Below, piece by piece: positions 1 through 11,043 of a DNA stretch of 64,000 bases; position 1 is the first letter of the stretch; each line of letters begins with the position of its first letter. The position numbers and the translations under genes are program-made. The notes beneath the pieces were generated by a model. That model saw only the letters and a program-made list of their open reading frames with translations. It did no database searches and was not told the origin of the DNA. Origin of the DNA: Pseudopithomyces maydicus (taxonomy: Eukaryota > Ascomycota > Dothideomycetes > Pleosporales > Didymosphaeriaceae). The stretch spans positions 434,001 to 498,000 of the forward strand of contig JANTUC010000002.1 of the NCBI GenBank assembly GCA_026873275.1, given 5' to 3'.

Positions 1-1349
1 GCGACCCGATTGCTCCATGTGACTGTGAAAACGCCCATCCACAAATGATCCCTCTACAATCTCGTATACGAGCTGAGCTCCCTCGTTCTTCTCAATGTCG
101 ACCTCATGATCGTTGAACGTGATGTGGGGCAGACTGTCCGCGTTCTCGGCGATGTCTTTCTTGATTTCGTTCGTAGCGATCACCTTCATGTCGCTTTGTG
201 CCTGCCCGAGAGAGGTGTTCAAGTGGACTAGGTAGGTGACTGGCACGCTTGGTGGACGGGCAATGGTTAGGTAAAGGCCAAACCGGCCTGAGCTCACGTA
301 TTGTTGAGCTTTCTCCGTCGGCTCTGCATGCGTCACGCTGGGAGCTGGTGCTTCGGTGATGGGCGGTGTAGTTGCTGCGACTTGAGCCGCCGGAGTAGAT
401 CGCTCAGACACTTCGTCATCGATCTCGATTGGTGCTTCACGAGTGCCTCGGGTCACTTCATGCGCAAGACCCTCGGGGTTTGGCGTGGGATACAGCGGGA
501 TGGAGGCAAGTGGAGTGTCATCCTGCTCTTGCTTGATAGTCATAAGCTCCTCCAAGTTGGAAACATCGTCGCGAGCAGAATATGCAGGTGTGTTGTTCCT
601 TGCACCGAGGCTATCCACGCCTTGTAGCTCTTGTTGCGCCTCATTCTGAGAGTGACGCTTTGGAGGAGGAGTTGGATCTCTGTAAAGATCGTCGTCGGTC
701 ATTGGCTCTTGTTGAGCTTCCTTCTGAGAGCCACACTTCGGGGGAGGAGTTGGATCTCTATAAAGATCGTCATCGGTCATTGGCTCTTGCTGCTCTCCCT
801 TCTCCCCCGACGCTTCGAAGGCGGAGTCGGAGCTCTATAAAGCTCGTCGTCACTATGCGACTCTTGACCTTCCGCCGAAGACCCATCGGCTCGGTCTTGT
901 GCACCCTCCGTGTCTGGCACCTCGTGAACAGCATTGATCTGATATTGGACGATCGTCAACATGGACGCGTCAACCACCCAAAACTTGTTGCCGCCCTCGA
1001 AGACATCCGATCCGGGTGTCGCAGCCGCGACGGCATTGAGGAGACGCCTCGCGGCTTTCTCGGCCTCCTCCCACGAGGCGTACCGGCCCTCTTCGGGGTG
1101 CCAGGTGGCTTTGGGATCGGTGGGCGTCTTGGTGGAGAGGATCTCGTAGTAGGAGGGGTGGGCAGCAGTGTCTGAAGCTGGGGGTGAGGAACCTTCGAAC
1201 AGCTCGTTCAGCTGGCTGGATGGGCTTGAGCCGTAGAAGATGGAGGTGGAGGGGGTGCTCAAGGTTGTGGCGAAGTGGGCGGCTCGAGCCAGGGCGGAGT
1301 GCGCCATGCTGGGAGGTGGTGTCTCGGGACGAGAATTGGAGGACGCCAT
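1..1349 (-). CDS. Uncharacterised protein, 5' part of gene, cut by window edge, with tandem repeats and an apparent frameshift
   Basis: I do not recognise this gene. The ATG is at 1349 on the minus strand (protein begins MASSNSRPETPPPSM). The first ~190 residues include an Ala-rich stretch with WHPEEGRYASWEEAEKAARR. A run of about three 24-residue repeats follows, consensus DDDLYRDPTPPPK plus a Gln/Glu-rich tail. The frame from the ATG stops at 777-779 inside the first repeat. A one-base-shifted frame then carries the other repeats and stays open to base 1. The switch maps to the C5 run at 804-808: one more C would join the two frames. Beyond the repeats come a Pro/Thr-rich acidic linker and a region containing RFGLYLTIARPPSVPVTYLV, which may be a folded domain. 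The fused frame is an inference; a true early stop is possible. Confidence 0.55.
620..850 (-). repeat. Tandem ~72-bp coding repeats (about 3 copies)
   Basis: Three adjacent units on the minus strand share GATCTTTATAGAGATCCAAC-like cores and encode (D/E)LYR(A/D)PTPP(P/S)K plus a Gln-rich tail. The copy nearest the gene start is the most diverged and is one base shorter than the next copy. Unit limits are approximate. Confidence 0.75.
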
Positions 1350-2226
1350 GAGTGTGAAGAGTAAGTGCTTGTTTAGCTTTTGAAAAGTGTGGTAATGGTT
1401 GTGGTATATAAGGGTTTGCCTTTGCAAAGATAGGGTGTGGGTGAGAGTGTGTGTGTGTGGGTGTGCGAGGTTGAGTGTAGCAACAACAGCGGATTTGAAA
1501 TATAAGGAAGTAGCGCGCAGGTTGCTGTAGCATTTACGGAAGCTCTGTTTGTTGATAAACAGGTGTTCGCGTTGAAAAACAGTGCTTTGGTTGTCAAGTG
1601 AAGGTAAACAGTGCCGCCTGTAATCACTCCGGCAACTCGTACGTACGCTCAACTCGCACGCGCTCAACTTGCACGCGCTCATCTAAATGAGGTTCGCCCT
1701 GTTGTGTCTTGGCAGAGCTGTTCGAGCCGTCATCAATGTTGAGGTTTTTACTGTTCAGTTACTTAGATACCAACTCAGCCGACTCTCACAGGCTCTGGCC
1801 CAACACTACCAGGGCAGACCTTTACTCCAATGCCCAATGCTCAAAGTTTGTCAGGTGCAATTATTATAATACCTGGCTCCTGTCTCGTGCATGCGCGAAG
1901 AGGCCAGAGACAGATGACGAGCATTGCTTGCTTGCCAGCCAGCCCTGGAGAAGCTGTCCTCACAACACCAGATAGATGAAAGGTCATTTGAAACAATAGG
2001 TGCCACCCAAAGATTTTTAACATAAGCTACGAATCGTACATTGCCATCCACCTTCGTATTCAAATCGAACTGCACTGTTCCTCAATTCCGAGGGGAATTC
2101 GCCACGAACTCCCGCGGCCGTTCAAGTGATGTCCACGCACGCATAATGTCCGGATTTCTCATTTCATAGGCGCAACAACGGTAGGAAATGGGTATATATA
2201 AAACAGTCATGTAAAATGGCATGCTC
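1350..2226. other. Intergenic, 5' flank of the gene at 1-1349
   Basis: No convincing gene. A GT-rich low-complexity tract lies near 1440-1470. Longer minus-strand frames here only extend the neighbouring gene upstream of its ATG. The right part is the 3' flank of the chitin synthase activator gene. Confidence 0.6.
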
Positions 2227-5200
2227 TCACATCACCACGCAGTTCTCCTCTTGCTGTTTCTGATTCGTGCGACTCAATCGCTCGCGCTTCATCTGAACCT
2301 TAGACCCTCCCTTCTTCAGTTCTTCGAGCCGCTCTTGCGCCTTCGGGAACTTGTATGCTGGAAGCCTGTTAGCCAAACTCGTCATGTGGTAAGATGGATC
2401 ACGGCACTACTACTTACCAGCAGCTCGTCCATACCATCTCTTCGCCTCATCCAAGCTTCTGGGACATCCGATGCCGACCTCAGTAAAGTAACCCATGGCA
2501 AATAATGCTTTTGGCAGCGGTGGCTCTGCACATGCGGCCTTGCGGGCCCACAGATAAGCCTCCGTGTCACTTTGGCCTAAGATGCCCTCCACGCCAGTCA
2601 GATACCATCCTGATAGTGCAAGTTCAGACTGATGCTCTTCTTGTGCAGCAGCTCTGGTGTACCACCCGATACTGAGACGCGCATCAACGGGACAGCCAAG
2701 AAGCCCGTACTCGAAAGCCTGTCCCAAGCGGAACTGCGAAAATTTGTATCCCAGTTCGGCAGCCTGCTTAAAGAGCGAGAATGCGTATGGCTCGTCGCGC
2801 ATAATCCGTTCGCTGCTGGTTTGGGCCTCGTACAACAAGCCGAGTTCGTGTAGAGCATGCGGGTTATCAGCATCAGCGTGATCGGCAGCGCGCTTGAGCA
2901 TATTGACAGCTTCGCCGAGATGTCTTTGTTGTCCAAGCAGGCCCTTTAGCAATATCATACCCATCTTGTACATAGCAGGCGTATCGCCTAGGGCAGCAGC
3001 ACGGCGGTACCACTGCACGGCTTTCAGAGGGTCCTTCTTTGTTCCACCACCCTCTTCGTGGCCCATTTCACAGCACACAGCTGTGCGGTATGCAGCAGCA
3101 GGGTGACCAGCCTTTGCAGCCGATTGATACAAAGTGAAGGCCTCTTTTGTGTCGACCTGCAGACCCAAAAGGCCCTGACCATAGCAGTCTGCCAAGTAGA
3201 ACATGGCATCAGGAGAACCGGCGGAGGCCAACTTCTTAACAATCTTGTGTGCTTCCATGACGAATTTTTCACGGTTCTTGTTCCGTGTACGCGTATCCGC
3301 AGTGCCACCTTCATCCGCCAGCACATTCGCTGCTTCGACCAGCTTCTTCGCCAACTGAAGTCCGGTCTTGGGATCGTGGACGTTACCACCCCATGTATTC
3401 TTCAAACGATTTATTTCATCATGCGTCACAGGATGTGGTACAGAAGCACGTCGTTGCTGGGTAAGGCCATCTTGCTGGGCATTGTGCCCGTTCGGCGTAG
3501 GTTCGGTATTATACTGTCGCACAGGCGGCGGCTTAGCAGCTTGAGGCGAGGGCGCCTGAGAACTTTGTTGTTGCATCAGGCCGGGGCGGAAAGGAGCGGG
3601 ATGAGCTGGTAGAGCATCAGGGTTTCGAGGCTGGGTTGTTCCTGGTCGACGCCCTAGCGGATCGCTGGGAACCCGTCCAGGCGCAGGAGCTGCTGTACCA
3701 GGTCTGCGAATTGGATTGCCAGGTACCATTGGCGAAGCATTCCTCATGGCATTAAGTGGCGGTTCAGAGTATGTAGTCTCATCCGAATACACTCGTTGAG
3801 GCCCGAGAGGAGGGCGCCCAAACCTAGGATCATAATTCGACGATTGTGCTTGGCCGTATCCCGGTCCTGATTCATTCATCGTCATGCTTCTCGAAGGACC
3901 TCCACTCTGCGGTCCAGCGGGAAGTCCATGTGCCGAGGGAATTGCAGGTACCGCAGGAGCATTGCCTTCCATCTCGTAAGAATTGTACTGTCCATTTAGA
4001 TCTGGTTGTGAGCGACTTTTTGCGGCCTGTTGGTAAAAGTTGTTCGCTCGCGCATAGCCAGCACCCGCCGTTCGTGTCATGCTGTCAGCTGATGGCGCAG
4101 CTGTGGGAGAAAGATGGTCGTCCAAGGAGTCCCCTCTTCGATGTCCCCCGATGGGTTGCTGGATGGCATCGAAATTAGGCATGTCAATGGAAGCCTTGCT
4201 CTGGCGGTCCTCCCCATAATAGTCATCATAGACGTTGTCCAGCGCGGCTTCCTCTCCTTGGTGAGCCTGCGCGGGTTGTTGCTGGTAGTGGTATTGGGGC
4301 TGTTGCCGAGGCACTTGTGTTGTCTGCTCAAGACCCTGCGGCAGACCTCGGGGCACTGGTGGTGTCTGTTCAAGACCCTGCGGAGGCCCATAACTATTGG
4401 GTTTGGTGCCACCTGCAGTGGTCGGCCGCGGGGGCATGTAGGTTGGTGACTGTGGCCCGGAGTAACCAGCAACCGGCCCCTCCGCCCATTGCTGCTGGCG
4501 GTCGTCGTACATTCTCTGAGCTCCCGGCCCTGGCATGTTCTGCGGCATGGTCACCGAGCGCTGGGGAGGTCCAAACCCTTGCCGCGGGGGAGGCGGGCCT
4601 CGACCTGGGGGCATACGATTGGGCGGTGGTCGCTGACCCCGTCCGGAGCCCTCGTAGTGTCCCGAATCGTGACGCTGCATGTCGGGCTGTCCCCCCGTCC
4701 CATGGGGGGTCCCCGTTGCTGCATCGGGGGCGGGCCTCGACCTCTGCCTGGCGGCGGTGCCATCCCTCTGCCCTGGCCCGCATTGTCGGTCCCCAGATTC
4801 ATCAGCGACATGGCCTCGTCCATGGATCCAGCCTTGGGCCGCTGTTTGGCCTGTTGCGTGGGAAATGTCGGGAAAGGGTTATCCTGGGGGATGTTCGTGG
4901 GAGACGGCGGCGCCATCCGCGGGCGTTCTCGCGCTGAGATCAGTCAGACATGCTACTCTACCAGCTCCCCTCAGTCAACAACTTACGGGCCTGCCGCATG
5001 GCTCCCGGTCCACCGCCACCTCGTCCCATCGGCATGCCCCGCGGGTCTCGCTGCTGCTGCTGCTGCTGCTGGGGTGGCTGGCGATATTGCTGGTCGTAGC
5101 CATAGTCCTGGGAAGGCGCTCTCCTCTGCTGCTGCGGCGGCGGTCGTGCCTGCTCGTTCATGTCGCCGTAGCCTCGTTGGTGGCCGTGGTCCCAGCCAGC

Positions 5201-5344
5201 GCCCTGGTCTTGATACCCGTCGTCCCACTGCTCATACTGGCCATGTTGGTCGTAGCCATAGTCGTCGTACTGCTGCTGCTGCCCGTATTGAGCGTTGTAG
5301 CCCGCCTGCTGCCTCGCCTGCTGCGGGGGCCTTGATTGTATTGC

Positions 5345-5380
<36 letters not shown>

Positions 5381-5445
5381 CGCGGTTGCTGCTGGTACTC
5401 GTCGTAGTGCTGCCGCTGCCGCTGCTGTTGGTATTGGTAGGCCAT
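2227..5445 (-). CDS. SKT5: Chitin synthase activator, Skt5/Chs4-like, Sel1 repeats and CAAX box; two apparent frameshifts
   Basis: Sel1-like repeats and a C-terminal CVVM prenylation box mark this as a Skt5/Chs4-type protein, the regulatory subunit that targets and activates chitin synthase III at the plasma membrane. Exons: 4987-5445, 2418-4933, 2227-2357; introns of 53 and 60 bp. The start is MAYQYQQQRQRQHYDEY. The N-terminal two thirds are Gln/Pro/Gly-rich and disordered with a polyQ tract; Sel1 repeats fill the last third (LADCYGQGLLGLQVDTKEA onward). The last exon gives AYKFPKAQERLEELKK and ends in CVVM. The frame breaks twice, at the G5 run 5325-5329 and the C6 run 4691-4696; one added base at each restores a product of about 1035 residues. 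No GT-AG intron can bridge either break. Family assignment is strong; the frameshifts look like indel errors. Confidence 0.85.
5346..5379 (-). repeat. CAG/CTG trinucleotide run (polyQ)
   Basis: Uninterrupted GCT/CTG units on the + strand read as consecutive CAG (Gln) codons in the Skt5-like gene. Shorter CAG runs lie near 5050-5070 and 5271-5282. Length polymorphism between isolates is likely. Confidence 0.9.
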
Positions 5446-6600
5446 TGGCGCAGCTGCACGCTGTCGGACGGGTGGGAAATAGCGTCGACGCGCCTTCACA
5501 AGTCTGGGTCAGGGAACGCGCTGGACGCGCCAGCCTTGTTCCAGGTGTATTCGCAACAGAGCTAGTTGCTACTAGGTAGGATGGCGGCGGCGACGTGTGT
5601 CAATGCTATGTTGACAGCGTCAGACTTTTGCAGGGCGTGTAGTCTATAAAAGGTGAATGCGGAAGCTGTGGCGGGGAAGCGCGTGGGATGCGAACAGCAG
5701 TAAGTCAGTCAGCCAGCCAGCTTGGCAGGGGTGTCCTTAGGTTCTAAACGAACGGCAATACGAGTGTGTCCAGCACACCGTACATGGGGGAGCCAAATAC
5801 ACCTTGTTATTCGAGGGTTGTGTGCTGATGGTGCTGGCAACCTCTGCGAGTCGGGGTTGCCGCAGGGTTCGGTTTCAGACGCCACAGCCCGTTACCGAAC
5901 CCAGAAACCACTTTGGTTTCAAGGGACGGCCACTCAGAGCAATCCCAAGCCCTGGCGCTTCGTTGCTTGGAAGGTAATCAATCCGTGGCATCGCCTACCC
6001 GCCAGGGATCCAGGAAATGCCCAAACTACTCACCCAAGAGCAAAACCTAAACGACCACCTGGTTATTGACTTCGCATAAAGGAGACAAAGCCGTGGCGGG
6101 CAGTCGATGACTTTGCTCTCCAGCGTGAGACACAAGGTTTCAGCATTGTTCGTCGCTACACTTATTCGCTCGCGCGTCAAGCACTTTGTGCCTGACGCTC
6201 AGAAGATCATACCGGAACCGCAGTACCTGGTTCAAGCGCCAGCGATAGTCACGTTCCGACTTCCGATTGCTGATTTCCGCCCATCTCCACTATGCCGTCA
6301 CCATGCTGCCGATAGGCGCTTTCTGTATGTTCCGTCATTCCACACTGCACTGGTATCCTACTGCCCGTGCCCCTGGCCCGGGCTGGGCCGCCTGTGCGCG
6401 GCCCTCGCACGTGACATGACTGCGCCACTGTGGCGCATGGCGCGCGCTAGCGGTCTCGTGCTCATCCATCCAGATCGTCACCGTCGCCAGCAAAATCATC
6501 AGACTTTCCATTTGACTAGTCGCTCCTGAAAGCGCTGCTGAGCCATCGATAAAATACGCACATACTTCGCCACCACCACATTTGCAGTCAATCTTCCGCA
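5446..6600. other. Divergent intergenic region between the Skt5-like gene and CBP4
   Basis: About 1.15 kb that must hold the promoters of both divergent genes. A TATA-like TATAAAAGG on the + strand at about 5644-5652 is roughly 950 bp upstream of the CBP4 ATG, so its target is unclear. The + strand frame at 5722-6069 starts with TTG and resembles nothing known. No RNA gene seen. Confidence 0.5.
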
Positions 6601-7179
6601 ATGCCGAGCGTAGCAACGTACGCCAAAGCAATCGGAGCGTACGCATCACCCGCATCTCCAAGTACACTTCTGAAGCACGCCATCTAACAACTACAAGGGG
6701 TGCTGCTCTTTGCATAGGTGGGCCAGCGCTCGTCTGGTACGTGACGCCGACGGAGGAGGAGATTTTCAAGGTCAGCCGTCTTTCCTCCCCACGTGCTTGT
6801 TCCACCTTTTTGGTCAACCCCCTTACGACTCCACATACTACCCGATCGAGTGTTCCGAGTGTCTGACTAAATCGCTTCGGGCAGAAATACAACCCTGATC
6901 TCCAAAAGCGAGCCCTCGCTCAGAGGGAAGCGCGGCAGCAGGAATTCGACGACTTTGTCTCGAATCTGAAAGAAGCGTCCAGGTCCAAGAAGCCTAGTGA
7001 GTCAAGCGATGTTTGTGTATGGTGATGCAATGACTGATTGCCGTGTGTCAGTTTGGATTGCGCAGAAGGAGATGGACGAGAAGCGTGCGAGTGAAAGGGC
7101 CCAGCGGCTGAGGGACGAGGATGCGAGCTTGAAAGCTAAAGCCGAGAAGCGACGGGCGGAGATTCGGTCGAGCGTATAG
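6601..7179 (+). CDS. CBP4: Cytochrome bc1 complex assembly factor Cbp4
   Basis: Small mitochondrial inner-membrane protein needed for assembly of ubiquinol-cytochrome c reductase (cytochrome b maturation). Four exons, 6601-6638, 6698-6770, 6885-6996 and 7052-7179, give 116 residues. The product has a short N-terminus, one membrane segment (GAALCIGGPALVWYV) and then the family signature TPTEEEIFKKYNPDLQKR, reconstituted across an intron, followed by a charged helix rich in Arg, Glu and Lys ending AEIRSSV. Splice phases (2, 0, 1) agree at every junction. The first donor, GTACGC, is weak. Length and layout match fungal Cbp4 proteins. No single reading frame shows the whole gene, so it is easily missed. 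Confidence 0.88.
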
Positions 7180-7339
7180 TAAAGAAAGGGCGCAGACGAG
7201 TGTCACTTTGTACAATATTGGATTTGTGTACTATTTAATCATGTAGTGTACCATGCCTGTTCGTCATTGCTCTTCAACTCCAATACAAAAAGTATTCCAA
7301 TACACTTGCTCTGTCCATCTAGCAAGTGAGTTATACAAG

Positions 7340-9999
7340 CTAGTTCTTGTCTCCAACGGTATTGTTAAGAACCATGTGACCAGGGCTCGGTGGTACATTT
7401 CCTTTTTCCCACACTACCGGCTCACTGCCCAGTACGAACTCAATTGTCCCGCCATCAATCATGAGTCGCTGTCCTGAGGCATCATGCTCGATCCAATTCT
7501 GGTCCCACGCTTCTCCGTTTATCTTCACGCTCTGTACGAAGTAATTGTCCTTGTCAAGGCCATCAGCGGTAATGCGTAAAGTCTTATCTCCATTGACAGT
7601 CATGTTAATCTCGGAGAACCACGGCGAGCCCAGCAGATAGATGGGCTGTGTAACAACTGGGTACATGCCAAGCATCTGCCAGATGAGCCAGGAGTTGAGG
7701 GCGCCAGAGTCGGAGTTGCCCGGCACACCAAACGGGGCGTTTCTGAAGCTATTTTGGTCCGGGTTAATCCATGACTCTTCAAAGGGCATCGCTATACTTA
7801 CTACTGATGACCCAGTGCCCGGGATTGATTTACACTCTTCCACTGTTTGTTGATATAGTTGTAGAGGTATGGAGTTGCAAAGTCAGGTTCGTTGCCGATG
7901 TTCATGATGGAGGTAATCCCAACGCCATTAGCACCGAGATTGGTTTGACTAGTGTTTGGCAAGAATATATAATCAAGACGCGATTCGAAGCCCTCATTGC
8001 CACCCATGAGTTGGATCACCGATTCGACGTCGTGGGGGATGACAAACGAGTATTCGAAAGGCGTGCCTTCGTAGGTGATCGAAGGCCACGAACATATGCC
8101 ACACGTGGCTGGATTGTAACCTGCCGACTCGAAGGTCCCGTTAGCCGACTTGGGTGTTAGAAAACCCGTAAATATAGGGGTAGTATTCACGCTCGGAACT
8201 GTCTCGTCCCAAAGCATTTGCCACCCTGCAGAGCGTTTGAGATACTTCTCAACATCTTCGGGCTTCTCCCCTTTAGCGACCTGGCTCAGCGCGAAGTCAT
8301 TTGCGGAATACTCCACAGTGCGCGAAATGGATCGCTCACTGTTCACGGTAAGGTATCCGTAGGTTAGCCAATCGTCAAGCGCTCCACGACCCTCTTTGTT
8401 GCTTCCATTTGTCGAAACTTCGGCGTCTTTGACCATAGCCGCATAGCCATCGGCCCAGTTGATAGCCCCTCGGAGCCCTTTTACGTAGGCATCGGCAAGG
8501 ACATTATCGGCATTACTTCCGCCTTGCGTGAGACCATTGTCGTTCCCGGACCGACCATCCGGCATGTATCCTTGGTGTCTCCATATGTCAATCAATCCCC
8601 GTATTTGACTCTCATACGCCTTGGGTTGAATCAGATGGCTCAAGCTAAATGTATTGCGAAATGTATCCCCTGTTTCACGTTAATGGTATTGTCTCACACG
8701 ATCTAATGATAGAGAAGCGTACAGATACAGTAAAAGTCATCCCAAGATGGCTCATCAGACTCCCACAAGGGATTCTCTCCGGTTCGGTCGGAGGGCATGA
8801 GATGCATAAAATAGAGGGAGGAGTACAGGAGTGTCAGTAATGTCTGGTTCGCCTCAGGTCCTGTATCAACCTGTACAGTACTGAAAATATCCTTATTCCA
8901 CTCATCCTGCGCAGCCGTGACTGTGTCTTGCTCATCCCATGAGGGAATCTCATCGTCTTTGAAGTTGCATGCTTTTTCTTGCGAGATAAATGATATCCCT
9001 ATTTTCGATTTGACCATGGAAGCATATGAGGTCTCATTTGGAGAACCCCAGCTGAATAATGCACCAACTCGGTAACCTTCTGTGCCTGCTTCTGCGCTTT
9101 CGCCACCGTATGTTGGCTCCGGTGGTGCTCCACTTACAACTCGTGTAGTGTTTAAGCCTTTGAATGTCTTGGCTTCGACAGGCGTATTCTCAAATTCTCC
9201 ACAGAAATACACTATGTTAGTGATAATTAGCACCAAAACATAGAAAATTAGTCAGACTTGCGAACCTGTGTACGGTGCTCCAAGATTAAATCCGCCTCCA
9301 TACGTGCCGTGGCCCGTGTACTTTTTGCCCCCATCAGAGATGCTGATTGAACCATCCAAGTAGTACTGCGTACAGAATCCACCTGGCGGATCCGGGAGAA
9401 AGTGAGATACATCAACAAGAACATGCTTCTCCCCACTAGCGGGGAAGTCGTAACGTAAGATACCTGCATGCCTAGCTCCAGCCAAAGAGATACCGATTCC
9501 GTTTTCCAAATCGGCGTGGAAATGACCCACTGTTGCTTGGTCTGTGCCGACGCGCTTCTGCCAGTATGTTGTCTCGTTCAGAATATTTACCGGGGAAGTA
9601 ACGCTTGTGAGCGGCATTTGGGAGATGACACCGTACTTGGGACAACCTCCGGTACCAGATTCGTGCATCATGGAAACTCCAGTAACCACGCCTTTTGGGG
9701 TGTAGCCGCCATTTGGGGTGGCGATGTCTACTCTATCTTCCCTATATGTGTGGATTCCAAGTCAGTGGCGATGCGTATAGCTTGTACTAGAATCTCTCGC
9801 ACCATGTGTCAATTCCGAGCTTTACAACGCCAAATGGCACTGCACCGCCAACGAATATGTCGCCGCCTCCGTATGCATAACCTGGAATAGGTCCCTCGGC
9901 GCCGATGAAGGGATTCACGTATTGCGAATAGTTGGTCTGTTGTGCTGGTGCAAGCGGCAGCATCGCTGCCACAAGAACACCGACCTTGGACCAGGTCAT
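7340..9999 (-). CDS. Secreted alpha-mannosidase, glycoside hydrolase family 92
   Basis: GH92 enzymes are calcium-dependent exo-alpha-mannosidases that remove mannose from N-glycans or mannans. Five exons, 9803-9999, 9266-9741, 8723-9211, 7802-8669 and 7340-7748, encode 812 residues; all four introns are 53-61 bp and rejoin perfectly. ATG at 9999 gives a signal peptide (MTWSKVGVLVAAMLPLAPAQ); the frame 5' of it begins with TTG. Family landmarks in order: YVNPFIGAEG, GGAVPFGVVKLGID, MHESGTGGCPKYG, WDDFYCIWDTFR, HLIQP, GYMPDGRSGNDN, TQGGSNADN, and GVPGNSDSGALNSW near the C-terminus, which holds the acidic residues typical of the active site. The signal peptide predicts secretion, so it may act on host or environmental mannans. 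It shares its strand with the next three genes but has its own 5' region. Confidence 0.92.
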
Positions 10000-11043
10000 T
10001 GTTGTGTCGAACAAAATGTCTGTCGCGCTGCCGATAGAAGTACTCGGCTTGCCTGTTTGTCAAGGTCAGTAGGCGCAATAGGTTTACTAGCTCTTCAAAC
10101 GAAGATTAACCAATTACGGCACACCGTAAACGACAATAAAAAATAGACAGAGTACGTCTTGCAGTTGAATGGGACACTATCTCTATAAGGTTCTGCGCTT
10201 CGTAGCGTCTCTATGATGCAGAGCTGCATCCAGTTGCATTCGCTAGACATCAAGTGTCCCCAAGACACCAACTAGCCGTTACTGGCTATAGCATTTCCCC
10301 GCGATGCAACCTTCTTGCTTCAAGCGTGAAAGAACTCCACGAGATCTTTCCGGGGTCCCCAGTCCGCCGCTCTGTTCTGGTGACTTGATGTCTCAATTTG
10401 TGAGCGCCGTGATGATCATGCAGGGGTAGCCACATGAGCACCCTACTACTGTACCACTTTACAACAACTCCACTTTGGTGCGCCGCTTCCGACGCTGTGT
10501 AGGTCTACGTTTTCGAGTAGCAGCGCGTTAATGCTTCGTCGGGACGTATAACGAAATGGACGCTATCTGTAGGTATATAAAATGCGATAAAAACCACATG
10601 ATTTCAATGCACAGCAATCTGCTAGGAGGTGGTCGTGGGGAACACACCAATACGGAAGGGCTAGCCTGTTCAAGAAGGTGTTCAGGTGACTGGCACCGAA
10701 ACTATGGAAAGCTATTACAGACCATGGAATTAAAGAATCTTTCATTCTGAACATGATGTCAGTGACTGTTGAAGCGTAGGTCATTGGCTAAAGATCCGAT
10801 ACCGGATATCACGTGATTTCATATATTTACACGTGGGATGCAAAAACAGTGCTGGTGACAAGAACTGAAGACTACTGTCTGAATGGGCTGCACCAGGTTC
10901 CAAGATTAATTTCGCCAAGTAACACAAGTTGGCGCGGTCCGCTAGCAAGTGCCTTGATTCCATGTACTGCCAGTACCTCGGCCACGGAAGAGTTAATATG
11001 GAAGAAGTACAAGCGGTCCCAATCAACCTCTGTCTTGCCATAC
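10000..11043. other. Intergenic between the GH92 gene and the P450 gene
   Basis: About 1 kb holding the GH92 promoter and the P450 3' flank. I see no gene, repeat or RNA. Frames at 10556-10784 on both strands are short and unsupported. Confidence 0.55.

Noticed and set aside
777..1682. 301-codon frame as the full first gene
   Set aside because: Its first ~110 codons lie upstream of the ATG at 1349, are rich in His/Thr/Leu from GT-repeat DNA, and look like untranslated leader.
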